From NCBI GenBank assembly GCA_022600955.1, contig JAHZJK010000005.1, positions 1 to 58,011 of the forward strand: DNA of 58,011 nucleotides, in the 5' to 3' direction. Under the pieces are notes generated by a model that saw only the letters and a list, made by a program, of their open reading frames with translations, did no database searches and was not told the origin of the DNA. Positions 31,615 to 40,136 of the stretch are shown piece by piece. This DNA is from Gammaproteobacteria bacterium. Lineage in GTDB: Bacteria; Pseudomonadota; Gammaproteobacteria; Steroidobacterales; Woeseiaceae. The first letter of the stretch is position 1. The number at the start of each line of letters is the position of its first letter. The position numbers and the translations under genes were made by a program.

Positions 31615-32136
31615 GTGACACGAAGACTTTCTCTGTTTATTTCCTGGATCTGTACCGCGCTGTTGGTCGCGATTCCACTGGCCGCTTTGTATTTTCTTGT
31701 GAACATTGGCGCGTTTGCGGCACTCACTCAGAAAAGCATTGGATTGGCCGTTGACTGGAGCACCGTCGTTGCCTGGCAATGGTATGCCTTGTGGGCCATT
31801 ACGTTTTTGTACGTATCAATTGGTTTGCTCGGGTTCTTTTACCTGCGACGACCCTTCGCGAACTTCGCCCGAGGCGAGCTATTCAATTCGGCCAACAGCC
31901 GTGACCTGCGGCGATTCTCCATTCTTCTGTTCGTACAAGCGCTCGCCAAGCCAATCCACTTTGCCGCGGCCAGTGTATTGCTGTCCGCGAATCACAGCGC
32001 CGGCAATAAGATCCTCTCTATTTCTGTCGGTAGCAATGAAGTCAGGATGATTGCGATCGCAGTTATTATTTGGGTAGTGAGCAATCTACTCATCGAGGGC
32101 TGCAAACTGCAGTCTGAGAATCAACAGTTTGTGTAG
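31615..32136 (+). CDS. DUF2975 membrane protein, 173 aa
   Basis: GTG start at 31615 with AAGGGA upstream. Four membrane helices; the pattern RPFANFARGELFNSANSRDL between helices two and three is the DUF2975 signature. In many bacteria DUF2975 genes are followed by a small Xre regulator, as here, 9 bp downstream; the pair is thought to be a membrane sensor with its DNA-binding partner. Confidence 0.8.
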   Translation: MTRRLSLFISWICTALLVAIPLAALYFLVNIGAFAALTQKSIGLAVDWSTVVAWQWYALWAITFLYVSIGLLGFFYLRRPFANFARGELFNSANSRDLRRFSILLFVQALAKPIHFAAASVLLSANHSAGNKILSISVGSNEVRMIAIAVIIWVVSNLLIEGCKLQSENQQFV

Positions 32137-32145
32137 GAATTCGTT

Positions 32146-32364
32146 GTGCCAATACAAGTGAATCTGGATGTAATGCTTGCCAAACGAAAGCTGAAGGGCA
32201 AAGTGCTAGCGGCAAAAGTGGGTATCACTGAGCAAAACCTGTCGCTGCTGCGGACGGGCAAAGTCAAGGGAGTGCGATTCTCGACATTGGAAAAGATATG
32301 CGAGGTCCTCGACTGTCAGCCAGGCGATATTCTTGAGTACAAGTTTGAATCAGATAGCGAGTAG
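32146..32364 (+). CDS. YozG-like small Cro/CI regulator, 72 aa
   Basis: A complete five-helix Xre domain with little else: VNLDVMLAKRKLKGKVLAAK, then VGITEQNLSLLRTGKVKGVR and LEKICEVLDCQPGDILEYKF. This is the short YozG-type regulator that accompanies DUF2975. GTG start with AGGAAT upstream. It probably controls its own operon. Confidence 0.85.
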   Translation: MPIQVNLDVMLAKRKLKGKVLAAKVGITEQNLSLLRTGKVKGVRFSTLEKICEVLDCQPGDILEYKFESDSE

Positions 32365-32475
32365 TTCTGCGGTCGGCCGTTTCAGACGAGTCGCGGTCTA
32401 TCCTTGGTCAAATTGCCGTGGCGATCGAACCTATTGGCCGATGAGACTAGTCTGCCGACACAGTACCTACATACG

Positions 32476-32501
32476 AAAAAGCCCCGCACGATGGCGAGGC
32501 T
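32476..32501 (-). terminator. rho-independent terminator of tRNA-Thr
   Basis: On the minus strand AGCCTCGC, a short loop and GCGGGGCT form an 8-bp stem (one G-T pair) followed by TTTTT. 15 bp past the 3' end of the tRNA. Confidence 0.8.
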
Positions 32502-32516
32502 AAGTCGTTAATTTTA

Positions 32517-32592
32517 TGGTGCCGGCACCATGAATCGAACACGGGACCTACTGATTACAAATCAGTTGCTCTACCAACTGAGCTATACCGGC
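32517..32592 (-). tRNA. tRNA-Thr(TGT)
   Basis: 76 nt with CCA encoded. Cloverleaf: acceptor GCCGGTA/TGCCGGC, D-arm with AGCTCAGTTGGTAGAGC, anticodon stem CTGAT/ATCAG with loop TTTGTAA, so anticodon TGT; T-arm TTCGATTC. The 3' end is followed 15 bp later by a terminator. Confidence 0.95.
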
Positions 32593-32623
32593 AAATTGGG
32601 CACGCTATCTGCGTGGGGGCCGA

Positions 32624-32652
32624 ATTATTCTATTTTCAGGCCTCGCTGACAA
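32624..32652 (-). promoter_or_regulatory. candidate promoter of tRNA-Thr
   Basis: On the minus strand TTGTCA (32652-32647), a 17-base spacer and AATAAT (32629-32624), then a G+C-rich discriminator (CGGCCCCC) and about 31 bases to the mature tRNA. The G+C-rich discriminator would fit stringent control of a stable RNA. Placed downstream of the SPOR-like gene's stop, so the tRNA may be transcribed alone. Confidence 0.5.
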
Positions 32653-32666
32653 GGGCTTTCAGCACG

Positions 32667-33347
32667 CTATTCTGGACAAGTTGCCGCATCTCGCAATAAG
32701 ACCCGGTCTTCGCCATACCTTTCGACGATCGCGCCGGCCCCCCGGCCAGGCGGCAGGCCGATATCCACGTAGTACACGTCACGTTCGCTGGTGCTCGGAA
32801 TGACCTCTGCATTGAGGCCCAGCGACTGTGCCTGCAGCTCAATCTTCTCGGCGCCCGACACGTCTCCGAACAGCCCTAGCGATATTTTGAGCCCACTGGG
32901 ATCGGTCCGGTCGATGTAGGCATCACCGAGTCCGCCTTCGTTGAGGCGCCGCATGATGTCCCGGGCTGTGGGGTCATCAACAATATTCCGTATCCAAACC
33001 CAGTGGCCAACGAAGACCTGGCCGCGCGTTTTGCGCTGTACGGCACGCATGCCTTCGTTGTTGTATTCCAGCACCGCAGAATCGGCGTCGGCATCCACCC
33101 GGAACGGGCCCACGGTCACGCAGGATCGCCCCACTACGGCCTCAATCGATACTTGCTCGCCACTGCCCAGCACCGCACCAACGCTCGCTACGGTATCGCT
33201 ATCGCGGCTTGCTGTGACATCGAGGGGTGGGCCGAGTTCGGACTCGTTCAAGACCGCGACGCCGGGCTCAGTCTCATTCGTCTGCAGCTTCCCCCAGACG
33301 AAATAGAGAATATTGGCCAGCAGAAAAATTAGCAGCAAGTTTTTCAT
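32667..33347 (-). CDS. SPOR-domain-like membrane-anchored protein, 226 aa
   Basis: N-terminal helix MKNLLLIFLLANILYFVWGK, then a linker, then a C-terminal domain with the SPOR pattern (SCVTVGPFRVDADADSAVLE early and KISLGLFGDVSGAEKIELQA later). SPOR domains bind denuded glycan strands at the division site. The usual gammaproteobacterial neighbour of coaX is exactly such a gene. Its start overlaps the coaX stop by 4 bp, so the two are coupled. Confidence 0.8.
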   Translation of the reverse strand: MKNLLLIFLLANILYFVWGKLQTNETEPGVAVLNESELGPPLDVTASRDSDTVASVGAVLGSGEQVSIEAVVGRSCVTVGPFRVDADADSAVLEYNNEGMRAVQRKTRGQVFVGHWVWIRNIVDDPTARDIMRRLNEGGLGDAYIDRTDPSGLKISLGLFGDVSGAEKIELQAQSLGLNAEVIPSTSERDVYYVDIGLPPGRGAGAIVERYGEDRVLLRDAATCPE

Positions 33348-34105
33348 TTCGCGCTTTCCAGCATGTGCTGAAGACCTTGCAGAACCAGATTCGGGCGGTG
33401 TAACGGTGCTACGTCAAACGAGCCTAGGATGCTCGACGAGCCGCCGCCCGTCAACAGGATTGTGGGCTCGTAAGCGTTTGATTGCAAAGTCTGAATCGCT
33501 CGTTCAACAGCACCCGTGATTGCGTTTTGTGATCCTTCGCGGACAGCCGCGGCCGTATTCAGCGCAAACATCTTCATATCGCCGCTGTCGCGTTTCGTCG
33601 CTCGCTTAACCAGGGGAATGTCGCTGGTCGCGTTCGCGAGTGATTGTTGCATCGTGTCCGCCCCCGGGATGATCTGACCGCCAAGATGTTTGCCGTCGTC
33701 ATCGAGCACATCCAGTGTCAGCGCCGTGCCTGCATCAACCACGAGACACGCCGACGACACTTCGGCCCACGCGCCCACCATTGCAACCCAGCGGTCCACT
33801 CCCAGCGACCGTGGCTGACGATAGCCATTCACAATGCCCCAGCCACGTTTTTCACTGTGCGCGAATTTCACCTCGCAATTGCAATGCGCACCGATTACGC
33901 CCGACAGCCGGGTGGCGAAACTCGGCCCTGCAACATTGCTCGCCATAACTGAGTCCACGCTCCGAGGCAGTTTTGTGGTCAGGCTCTGTAGACCGTGTTG
34001 CTGAATGCTGTCCTGCGTTATGTGCCCGGTCTTGCGAATCTCGCCATTCTCCAGCACGCCCCACTTGAGACGGGAGTTGCCGATATCCAGTAACAAGTCG
34101 CTCAC
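33344..34105 (-). CDS. coaX: type III pantothenate kinase
   Basis: The first step of coenzyme A synthesis: ATP-dependent phosphorylation of pantothenate. The signature motifs are in order: LLDIGNSRLKWG (phosphate-1 loop), GVDRWVAMVGA (phosphate-2), and VVDAGTALTLDVLD (adenosine site), then GGQIIPG. Length 253 is normal. Cytoplasmic. Its ATG overlaps the birA stop by 4 bp, forming the birA-coaX pair often seen in this group; the SPOR gene follows by overlap. Confidence 0.95.
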   Translation of the reverse strand: MSDLLLDIGNSRLKWGVLENGEIRKTGHITQDSIQQHGLQSLTTKLPRSVDSVMASNVAGPSFATRLSGVIGAHCNCEVKFAHSEKRGWGIVNGYRQPRSLGVDRWVAMVGAWAEVSSACLVVDAGTALTLDVLDDDGKHLGGQIIPGADTMQQSLANATSDIPLVKRATKRDSGDMKMFALNTAAAVREGSQNAITGAVERAIQTLQSNAYEPTILLTGGGSSSILGSFDVAPLHRPNLVLQGLQHMLESAK

Positions 34106-34929
34106 CGGGCCAACTCCCCGGCGAATACCACGGAGCCCGACGAAAACTCACGTATGCCATCGCTCGGCACATCCACGAGTAACGCGCCGCCTGGCGCGAT
34201 ACCTGCGCCGACGCCGGAGACCTGCCCCGAGGGGGCGTCTAAGGATATTTGCCGTCCGCGCAGCCAGTCCAGCTGCTGCCAGCGCGCGAGAAATGCTTCC
34301 AGCCCTGCGTCCTCAAATTCGATAAACGCATCAAGCATGCAGCCCATCAGGCTCGCCACCAGCACCTCGGGCGATGGCATCTCATCGCATACGCTACCCA
34401 GGTCAACAATCCGGCGTGCCCAGTCGGCTTCCCCGCCGACATCGAGCGTGCCGTTGAGTTGTGTGTTGATACCGACGCCCGCAACAATCGTGGCGGCTCC
34501 AGCCGATACGTTGTGAACTTCGCTCAGAATACCGCCGAGTTTGCCGTCATTCGCGACGAGGTCATTCGGCCATTTGAGCTGCACATCCTGCGCGCCGAGT
34601 TGCTGTAGCGCGCTTGCGATGGCAACGCCCAGAGCCAATGTCAGTGCGGAAACGTTATGCGGTTTTTTTGGGTACGTGTAGGACGCTGACAACGCGATTC
34701 CAGTACCCCGCGGCGACTGCCAGGTTTTGCCATGCCGACCACGCCCTGCAGTTTGATTGTTGCTCACCGCCACCCGAATCGACCCGGCGGCGGGACCCGG
34801 CTGTTGCATCAGGTAGCTGTTGGTCGAATCAATTGTCGCAAACACTTCGAGCTCTGCGAGGTTACGCCGCAGCGTTGCGTTGCAGGCCTCGCGAATCTTG
34901 TCGGCGTCAAGCGTCGCTATTGCTGTCAT
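34102..34929 (-). CDS. birA: biotin--[acetyl-CoA-carboxylase] ligase, monofunctional form
   Basis: Attaches biotin to the biotin carboxyl carrier protein. STNSYLMQQ, then GRGRHGKTWQSPRGTGIALS (the biotinyl-AMP loop) and LKWPNDLV, LGGILSE motifs define the catalytic domain, and a small C-terminal SH3-like domain follows. At 275 aa it lacks the N-terminal winged helix that lets the enterobacterial BirA repress bio genes, so it is probably not a DNA-binding repressor. Its start lies 23 bp inside plsY. Confidence 0.9.
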   Translation of the reverse strand: MTAIATLDADKIREACNATLRRNLAELEVFATIDSTNSYLMQQPGPAAGSIRVAVSNNQTAGRGRHGKTWQSPRGTGIALSASYTYPKKPHNVSALTLALGVAIASALQQLGAQDVQLKWPNDLVANDGKLGGILSEVHNVSAGAATIVAGVGINTQLNGTLDVGGEADWARRIVDLGSVCDEMPSPEVLVASLMGCMLDAFIEFEDAGLEAFLARWQQLDWLRGRQISLDAPSGQVSGVGAGIAPGGALLVDVPSDGIREFSSGSVVFAGELAR

Positions 34930-35578
34930 CGGTTTTCTTGCGCTTGAAAAGCATCAATCGGTCATTGCGGTGTTCATCGCCGGAACGCATTCGCTGAATA
35001 TTCGATCGATGCCAAAAGATGATGCAGCCTGCCATCACTGCCGAATAAATAAACAAAGGCTGTTGCTCTGGCAAGACCGCAAGACCTAGGTACAAAGGCA
35101 GTGCCACGGCAGCACTCATGGTGGCGAGACCAACGAAACCACTCAACACGAGCACCGATGCCCATACAAGCAAGATACCGATAATCAGTTTGGGCCCCAG
35201 TATGATCATCGTGCCAACGAAGGTGCCCGCACCTTTGCCGCCCTGGAAGCCGTGGTACACGGGCCAGACATGTCCAAGCACAGCCGCTGCAGCGCAACTG
35301 ACCGTCAACCAGGTTCGTGAAAGCCCAGGGTCTTCCGCTACAAACGGAATACTCAGCTCCGGGACAACGCCTGCACCGATGACGCCTTTGCCGATGTCGA
35401 TGATCACAACACCGAGCGCGAACACAATTCCCTGGGTGCGCAATGCGTTCGTGCCGCCAGCATTGCCACTACCCATCTTGCGAATATCGACACCGCCTCG
35501 CAGGCGGCCGACAATCATCGCGCCCATCAATGAGCCGATGAAATAGCTGACCAGGAACTTGACGCCGAGCTCAAGCAT
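34907..35578 (-). CDS. plsY: glycerol-3-phosphate acyltransferase PlsY
   Basis: Uses acyl-phosphate to make lysophosphatidate, the first acylation in phospholipid synthesis. The PlsY signatures are all present: MGSGNAGGTNALRTQG, then GHVWPVYHGFQGGKGAGT (the G-G-K-G phosphate loop) with the expected multi-pass membrane layout. Length 223 is normal. Overlaps birA by 23 bp, so probably one operon plsY-birA-coaX-SPOR. The phospholipid-related lipid kinase gene diverges from its start. Confidence 0.95.
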   Translation of the reverse strand: MLELGVKFLVSYFIGSLMGAMIVGRLRGGVDIRKMGSGNAGGTNALRTQGIVFALGVVIIDIGKGVIGAGVVPELSIPFVAEDPGLSRTWLTVSCAAAAVLGHVWPVYHGFQGGKGAGTFVGTMIILGPKLIIGILLVWASVLVLSGFVGLATMSAAVALPLYLGLAVLPEQQPLFIYSAVMAGCIIFWHRSNIQRMRSGDEHRNDRLMLFKRKKTDDSNSDA

Positions 35579-35649
35579 TTGTGAATCCGTTTTGCGGTAA
35601 CTGTGCTGCGCATTGTAGCATCGGCGCTCTCGAATCCGATGCTGCTTTG

Positions 35650-36549
35650 ATGTTCAACGAGACCATTCACTTGTTCCTTAACCCTGCCGCCGGCCGCGGG
35701 CGCGCTGGCAAGCGTCGAGCGAGGATCACCGAGATTCTGGGTGCGCAGGATATCGATGTTTCGCTGCATGAGAGCAAGTGCGTCGGAGATCTCGAGCAAC
35801 GGGTGCGACAACAGGTCGAAGATGGCTGTTCGCGCCTCGTGGTGGCCGGTGGCGACGGCAGTATTCACGAAGCGGTAAACGGCATACTCAGCACAGGTGG
35901 CAATGCCGCCCTCGGTGTGATCCCCACAGGAACCGGCAACGATTTCGCCAAGGCGGCGGGCATTCCACTCGACTGGGAACACGCGACGCAGCTACTCGCA
36001 ACGCGCATGGCTGCTAACGCACCACCACGCCCGATAGACGCTGGCCGGTGCAATGAGCGCTTTTTCGCTAACGGAGCGGGCATAGGATTCGATGCCGAAG
36101 TCACGCGTATTGCACGCTCCATCAAATGGCCGATCGGTGACATTGTTTACCTGGTCGCCATTTTCCGCTCGATGCTCGACGGAATCGCGACGCCGAGAGC
36201 ACGCATCCATGCTGGCGAATTCACCTGGGATGGCCCGCTCACGCTCGCTAACCTGAGCAACGGACCGTGGGTCGGCGGCATGTTTCATATTGCGCCCATG
36301 GCGAGCAATTCAGACGGCGTACTGGAACTGTTACTGGCCCGGCCGGTAACACGCCGTCGTATTGTGGTTCTCTTGCCCAAGCTGATGCGCGGCACGCATC
36401 TGGACGAGGACGATATATTGCACCAGCGTGTGACGCAGATGAGTGTCGAGATGGATGAACCCGTGGCGTCTCACCTGGATGGCGAAGTCCAGCCAATGCA
36501 GAAGCATTTCAAACTTGAAGTACTACCGAACGCCCTGAGCCTGCTTTGA
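35650..36549 (+). CDS. diacylglycerol kinase-family lipid kinase (YegS/DagK-like)
   Basis: VVAGGDGSIHEAVNGIL is the ATP-binding GGDG motif, preceded by HLFLNPAAGRGRAGK and followed by GTGNDFAKAAG, the three signatures of the DAGK catalytic family (PF00781). Start at the ATG at 35650 (MFNETIHLF); the frame runs 23 codons further up but without good content. Phosphorylates a lipid such as diacylglycerol or a sphingoid-type compound. Divergent from plsY; converges with the EamA gene, overlapping it by 27 bp. Confidence 0.85.
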   Translation: MFNETIHLFLNPAAGRGRAGKRRARITEILGAQDIDVSLHESKCVGDLEQRVRQQVEDGCSRLVVAGGDGSIHEAVNGILSTGGNAALGVIPTGTGNDFAKAAGIPLDWEHATQLLATRMAANAPPRPIDAGRCNERFFANGAGIGFDAEVTRIARSIKWPIGDIVYLVAIFRSMLDGIATPRARIHAGEFTWDGPLTLANLSNGPWVGGMFHIAPMASNSDGVLELLLARPVTRRRIVVLLPKLMRGTHLDEDDILHQRVTQMSVEMDEPVASHLDGEVQPMQKHFKLEVLPNALSLL

Positions 36550-37416
36550 GGCAGGGCGTGATCCCAGGTAAATGGCGAGCAATGCAATCGATGCGCCAAC
36601 CAGTTCCAACGCTGCCATCGGCCGCGAAAAGATCAATACATCCCAGACGAAACTCAGCGTCGGCTGTAACAACAGCGCGAGGCCAGCCTCGACCGTCGAT
36701 ACCTCAGGCAAACTACTCGCAATGAACAACCAGCCGATGCAATGCGAAAGCACGCCATAGCTTACGAGCCAGCCCAGGTCCTGTGCAGTCGGAATGATGA
36801 ACGACTCACCCTCAACGACAACCGTTGCCGCCATGATCACCGCTGAAACGACAGACACGACAGCGACCTCGCGGGTCGGCGATCGGTAGCTGGAGCCCAT
36901 GCGCGACTGCCGCAAGCTCAACAGGTAGCCGGCATACACGACGGCCGTGAGAAGCCCGAAGATGACCCCCCATTTGTAGTCGCTGGGCAGTTCACTCCAG
37001 TCGAACCCAACGATGAGCAATAGCCCGATCAACGCAAGCGGCACCGCGACCATTTGCTTCGTCGTGGGTATTTGCCGTAGCAACACGATGCCGGCCAGCA
37101 TCATGATGAAGACCTGAAAATTGGCGAGTAAGGTCGACAGCCCCGGGCCGATGTAGTTGATGCTGCGATGCCAGAACCACAGATCAAGCGCAAAAAACAC
37201 TGAGGCGATCAGCAACATGATCCAGGCGTTGCGAGAGAGCTGCAATCGTTTGCGTGTCAGCAGCAAATAGGTCACTAGCGCGGCACTGCCAAACAACACG
37301 CGATAGAAGCCACTGGTCGTTGACGATACGTCGACGAGCCGTACCCAGACAGGCGACAAGCTGATCAACGCGGCTCCGATGAACAGCCGCAGGCGAGGGT
37401 TTGCCAGCAGGCTCAC
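36523..37416 (-). CDS. EamA-family (DMT superfamily) transporter
   Basis: Ten membrane helices in two EamA repeats (first RLFIGAALISLSPVWVRLVD, second half from KWGVIFGLLTAVVYAGYLLS). Length 297 is normal. DMT transporters export metabolites such as amino acids, but the substrate cannot be read. Its start overlaps the peptidase gene's stop by 4 bp. Confidence 0.9.
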   Translation of the reverse strand: MSLLANPRLRLFIGAALISLSPVWVRLVDVSSTTSGFYRVLFGSAALVTYLLLTRKRLQLSRNAWIMLLIASVFFALDLWFWHRSINYIGPGLSTLLANFQVFIMMLAGIVLLRQIPTTKQMVAVPLALIGLLLIVGFDWSELPSDYKWGVIFGLLTAVVYAGYLLSLRQSRMGSSYRSPTREVAVVSVVSAVIMAATVVVEGESFIIPTAQDLGWLVSYGVLSHCIGWLFIASSLPEVSTVEAGLALLLQPTLSFVWDVLIFSRPMAALELVGASIALLAIYLGSRPASKQAQGVR

Positions 37417-39224
37417 TTGTTGCCCAGCCAGGACCCGCGGCGCACTTCTACATCACCTTCAACATCCTCGGCCAGCTCAAGGAAACAGGTATCGAGCGGC
37501 GCTTTGGACCAGCGCAGCCGCAATGTCAGCAATTCATCGCCGCGAAAAACGGTCAGTTCCGAGCGGTCGCCGGGTCGATAGCGGCGAATACGCGTATCGC
37601 TGCCAGCAAGGCTGACGCGTAAGCCGTCCAGCGCGACCAGTTCATCACCCGGTGATACGCCCGCTCGCTCGGCTGGCCCGTCGTTACTCAAGCTGGCGAA
37701 GACCGGTTTGCCATTGCGGGATGCGAGGTTTGCTCCCAGCCAGACGTCCGGCAACTTGTCCGTATCCGTTTTCTTGCCGCCTTTGTCTTTGCGACCGGCG
37801 GCTCGTCGCAATTCGTAGTCAACGCCAAAGTCGCGCAGTAGCTGTTCGATCGGCAGTTCGCCGGTGCCGCGCACGCAGGCCGCGAAAAAATCCACAAGAT
37901 CGAGCCCGGAAACTTCCGCCGCAACCGTTTCGAGCCCGTCTTCGGGCATGCCTGCACCCGTCTCGCCCCAGCGCGCCCAGCAGGCCCGCATGACATCGTC
38001 AAGCGTACACTCGCCGTTGGTTTCCTGGCGCAGCTTTAAGTCCAGCGCCAACGCGATGAGCGAGCCCTTCGCGTAGTAACTGACAATAGCATTGCCCGCG
38101 TTGGCATCCTGCTTGTAGAACTTCGTCCACGCATCAAAACTCGATTCTGCAACCGTCTGTCGCTTGCGACCCTGGCCGCGAATGACGCGAGTAATTGTCT
38201 GGCCCAGAAGCTCAAGATACTCCTCAGCGCCAATCAGCCCTGACCGCACAAGCCCCAGGTCGTCGTAGTAGGACGTGATGCCCTCGAAGACCCACAGTAG
38301 TTCGGTCGGCGTTTCCTGTGACAGGTCATACGGTGTAAACACCGCCGGCTTCATGCGCTTGACGTTCCACAAGTGAAAGTACTCGTGGCTTACGAGGCCG
38401 AGAAAGGTCCGATATTCCGGAGAAATTCCCTCGTCGCCGCGAATCGGAAGACTGTCCCTGTGACTGACCAGACTCGATGACCAGCGATGCTCAAGTCCGC
38501 CGTAGCCACTGCCGGGCGCGAACAGGAGGAACAGGTATCGATCGAGATCTTTTGGCTTCCCGAGCATCTGCATATGGTAGTCGCACAGCGTCTCCAGGTC
38601 GTGGCAAAGACGGGCCATGTCTGCGCGCGTATTGCCGCGGATGGCGATCGCATGTGGAATGCCACCGGCTTCAAATTCGCCGATGTGCAGGTCGCCAATC
38701 TCCACCGGTTGATCGATCAGTTCGGCGTAGTCGGACGCAGTGTAAGTACCGAAACTGTACGGCTCGGCATGCAGTCGATTCATAGACGTCGCAACTCGCC
38801 AGTTCTTCAACTCCGCCAGGTCTGCGTTCTCGATTTCGACGTGGCACTCAAGCGCCTCTTGTCCCACTACCTCAGGAAATACGCATGGACCATTGAAGTA
38901 AGCATGCGTGGTATCGAGGTGTGCACCTCGCACACTCTCGTCATGCGCATAGATCTCAAGTGTGAGCGTAACTGCACGTTCGCAAGGCGCTGCGCGCCAA
39001 CGACTCTTGTCGAGCTTGGTTAAAGCGACGGCAAGCCCATCCGACTCTGCGCGTATCGCTACGACATGACGCGCGTAGTCGCGAATCATGTAACTACCCG
39101 GAATCCAGGCGGGCAATGCAAACTCCTGGCCCGCCGCATCCGGATTCGCGACAGTCAGCTCAACCTCAAACAAGTGCGCCGCCGGGTTCAGCGGCCGTAT
39201 GCGGTACTGATGCGCGCTACTCAT
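37413..39224 (-). CDS. M61-family aminopeptidase with a C-terminal PDZ domain
   Basis: GLEHRWSSS then HEYFHLWNVKRMKP (about residue 281) is the zinc H-E-x-x-H motif of M61 glycyl aminopeptidases. The N-terminal beta-rich domain and a PDZ domain near the C-terminus (WLGANLASRNGKPVFASLSN, then GVSPGDELVALDG) complete the layout; 603 aa fits the family. No signal peptide is visible, so it may be cytoplasmic. Coupled to the EamA gene. Confidence 0.9.
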   Translation of the reverse strand: MSSAHQYRIRPLNPAAHLFEVELTVANPDAAGQEFALPAWIPGSYMIRDYARHVVAIRAESDGLAVALTKLDKSRWRAAPCERAVTLTLEIYAHDESVRGAHLDTTHAYFNGPCVFPEVVGQEALECHVEIENADLAELKNWRVATSMNRLHAEPYSFGTYTASDYAELIDQPVEIGDLHIGEFEAGGIPHAIAIRGNTRADMARLCHDLETLCDYHMQMLGKPKDLDRYLFLLFAPGSGYGGLEHRWSSSLVSHRDSLPIRGDEGISPEYRTFLGLVSHEYFHLWNVKRMKPAVFTPYDLSQETPTELLWVFEGITSYYDDLGLVRSGLIGAEEYLELLGQTITRVIRGQGRKRQTVAESSFDAWTKFYKQDANAGNAIVSYYAKGSLIALALDLKLRQETNGECTLDDVMRACWARWGETGAGMPEDGLETVAAEVSGLDLVDFFAACVRGTGELPIEQLLRDFGVDYELRRAAGRKDKGGKKTDTDKLPDVWLGANLASRNGKPVFASLSNDGPAERAGVSPGDELVALDGLRVSLAGSDTRIRRYRPGDRSELTVFRGDELLTLRLRWSKAPLDTCFLELAEDVEGDVEVRRGSWLGNK

Positions 39225-39230
39225 GGATTT

Positions 39231-40052
39231 TTAGCGAACCGGCTCGGTCAGCTTCAAGGTCAGGCACTTGGACGACCCGCCCGCCTTCAGAAACTCGGAC
39301 AACTCAACCTCATGCACGTTAAATCCTGCCAGCATCAGTCGCGCCTTCAACGGATCTGATGCTTTATTCATGATCACCTGGTCGCCGATGTTCACGGCGT
39401 TGCATGCGAAATTGCCGGCGTCCATCGTGTCGACGATGATGCGCTTGTGCGGCGGGATACGACTTTCGATCGCCATGCGCGAATCGTAGTCAAACGCTGG
39501 TGGGTGATACATCAGGAAACCATCCGTCAGCGGACAGAAACAAGTATCAATATGGTAGAAGCGCGCATCCGTAAGCCGGATGGATACTACCTCGACATCA
39601 AAGAAAGAGTGAATCTCGTCGTGCGCTTCTATCTCGGTGCGAAATCCGTGCCCTGTCCACAACCATGGCCCACGTCGGTCGTGCAGGCAGTCTCCTGCTC
39701 CCTCGAAACCGATCTTCTCGTCGAGGTCCAGCAGCTCGAAACCGTTTTCGCTAAACCACTTCTTGAAGTGTTGCTCTTCTGCACGGCGCTCCTGCGGCAT
39801 GAAATGACTGGCGATCGCCTTGTCGCCGTAGACGACGCCCGCGTTCGCGGTAAAAACCATATCAGGCAGATCGGGTTGCGCCTCCATAGTTACCACTTCA
39901 GCAAACTCCGATATCTTGTCGCGCAACGTGCCCCACTGTTCTTTGGCGAGCTCGATGCTCAGCGAGTCCTCATGCCCTGCCATCCAGGGATTGATTACAT
40001 AGTCCACGGTAAAATAGTCCGGCGGACACATCAGAATCTTGTCTTTGCTCAT
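39231..40052 (-). CDS. pentein-fold hydrolase (dimethylargininase-like)
   Basis: CPPDYFTVDYVINPWM at the start, FEGAGDCLHD, a catalytic His in YHIDTCFCPL (about 167), CNAVNIGD and a catalytic Cys in GGSSKCLTL (about 262) fit the guanidino-modifying (pentein) superfamily, closest in type to dimethylarginine dimethylaminohydrolase. These enzymes split citrulline and an amine from methylarginines. Start taken at the ATG at 40052 (MSKDKIL). Follows the SPFH gene by 84 bp and precedes the M61 gene by 6 bp. Confidence 0.85.
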   Translation of the reverse strand: MSKDKILMCPPDYFTVDYVINPWMAGHEDSLSIELAKEQWGTLRDKISEFAEVVTMEAQPDLPDMVFTANAGVVYGDKAIASHFMPQERRAEEQHFKKWFSENGFELLDLDEKIGFEGAGDCLHDRRGPWLWTGHGFRTEIEAHDEIHSFFDVEVVSIRLTDARFYHIDTCFCPLTDGFLMYHPPAFDYDSRMAIESRIPPHKRIIVDTMDAGNFACNAVNIGDQVIMNKASDPLKARLMLAGFNVHEVELSEFLKAGGSSKCLTLKLTEPVR

Positions 40053-40136
40053 TTTTAGTTTCCTGAATAGCAAAACGGGAACCGGTTGCCCGGCTCCCGT
40101 CCCGCTTGTTTCGAATATGCGGTGGCGACGCTAATG

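Noticed and set aside
32517..32592. tRNA-Thr 3' end as an att site for a prophage or integrative element.
   Set aside because: No second copy of the tRNA 3' end and no integrase gene were found in the window.
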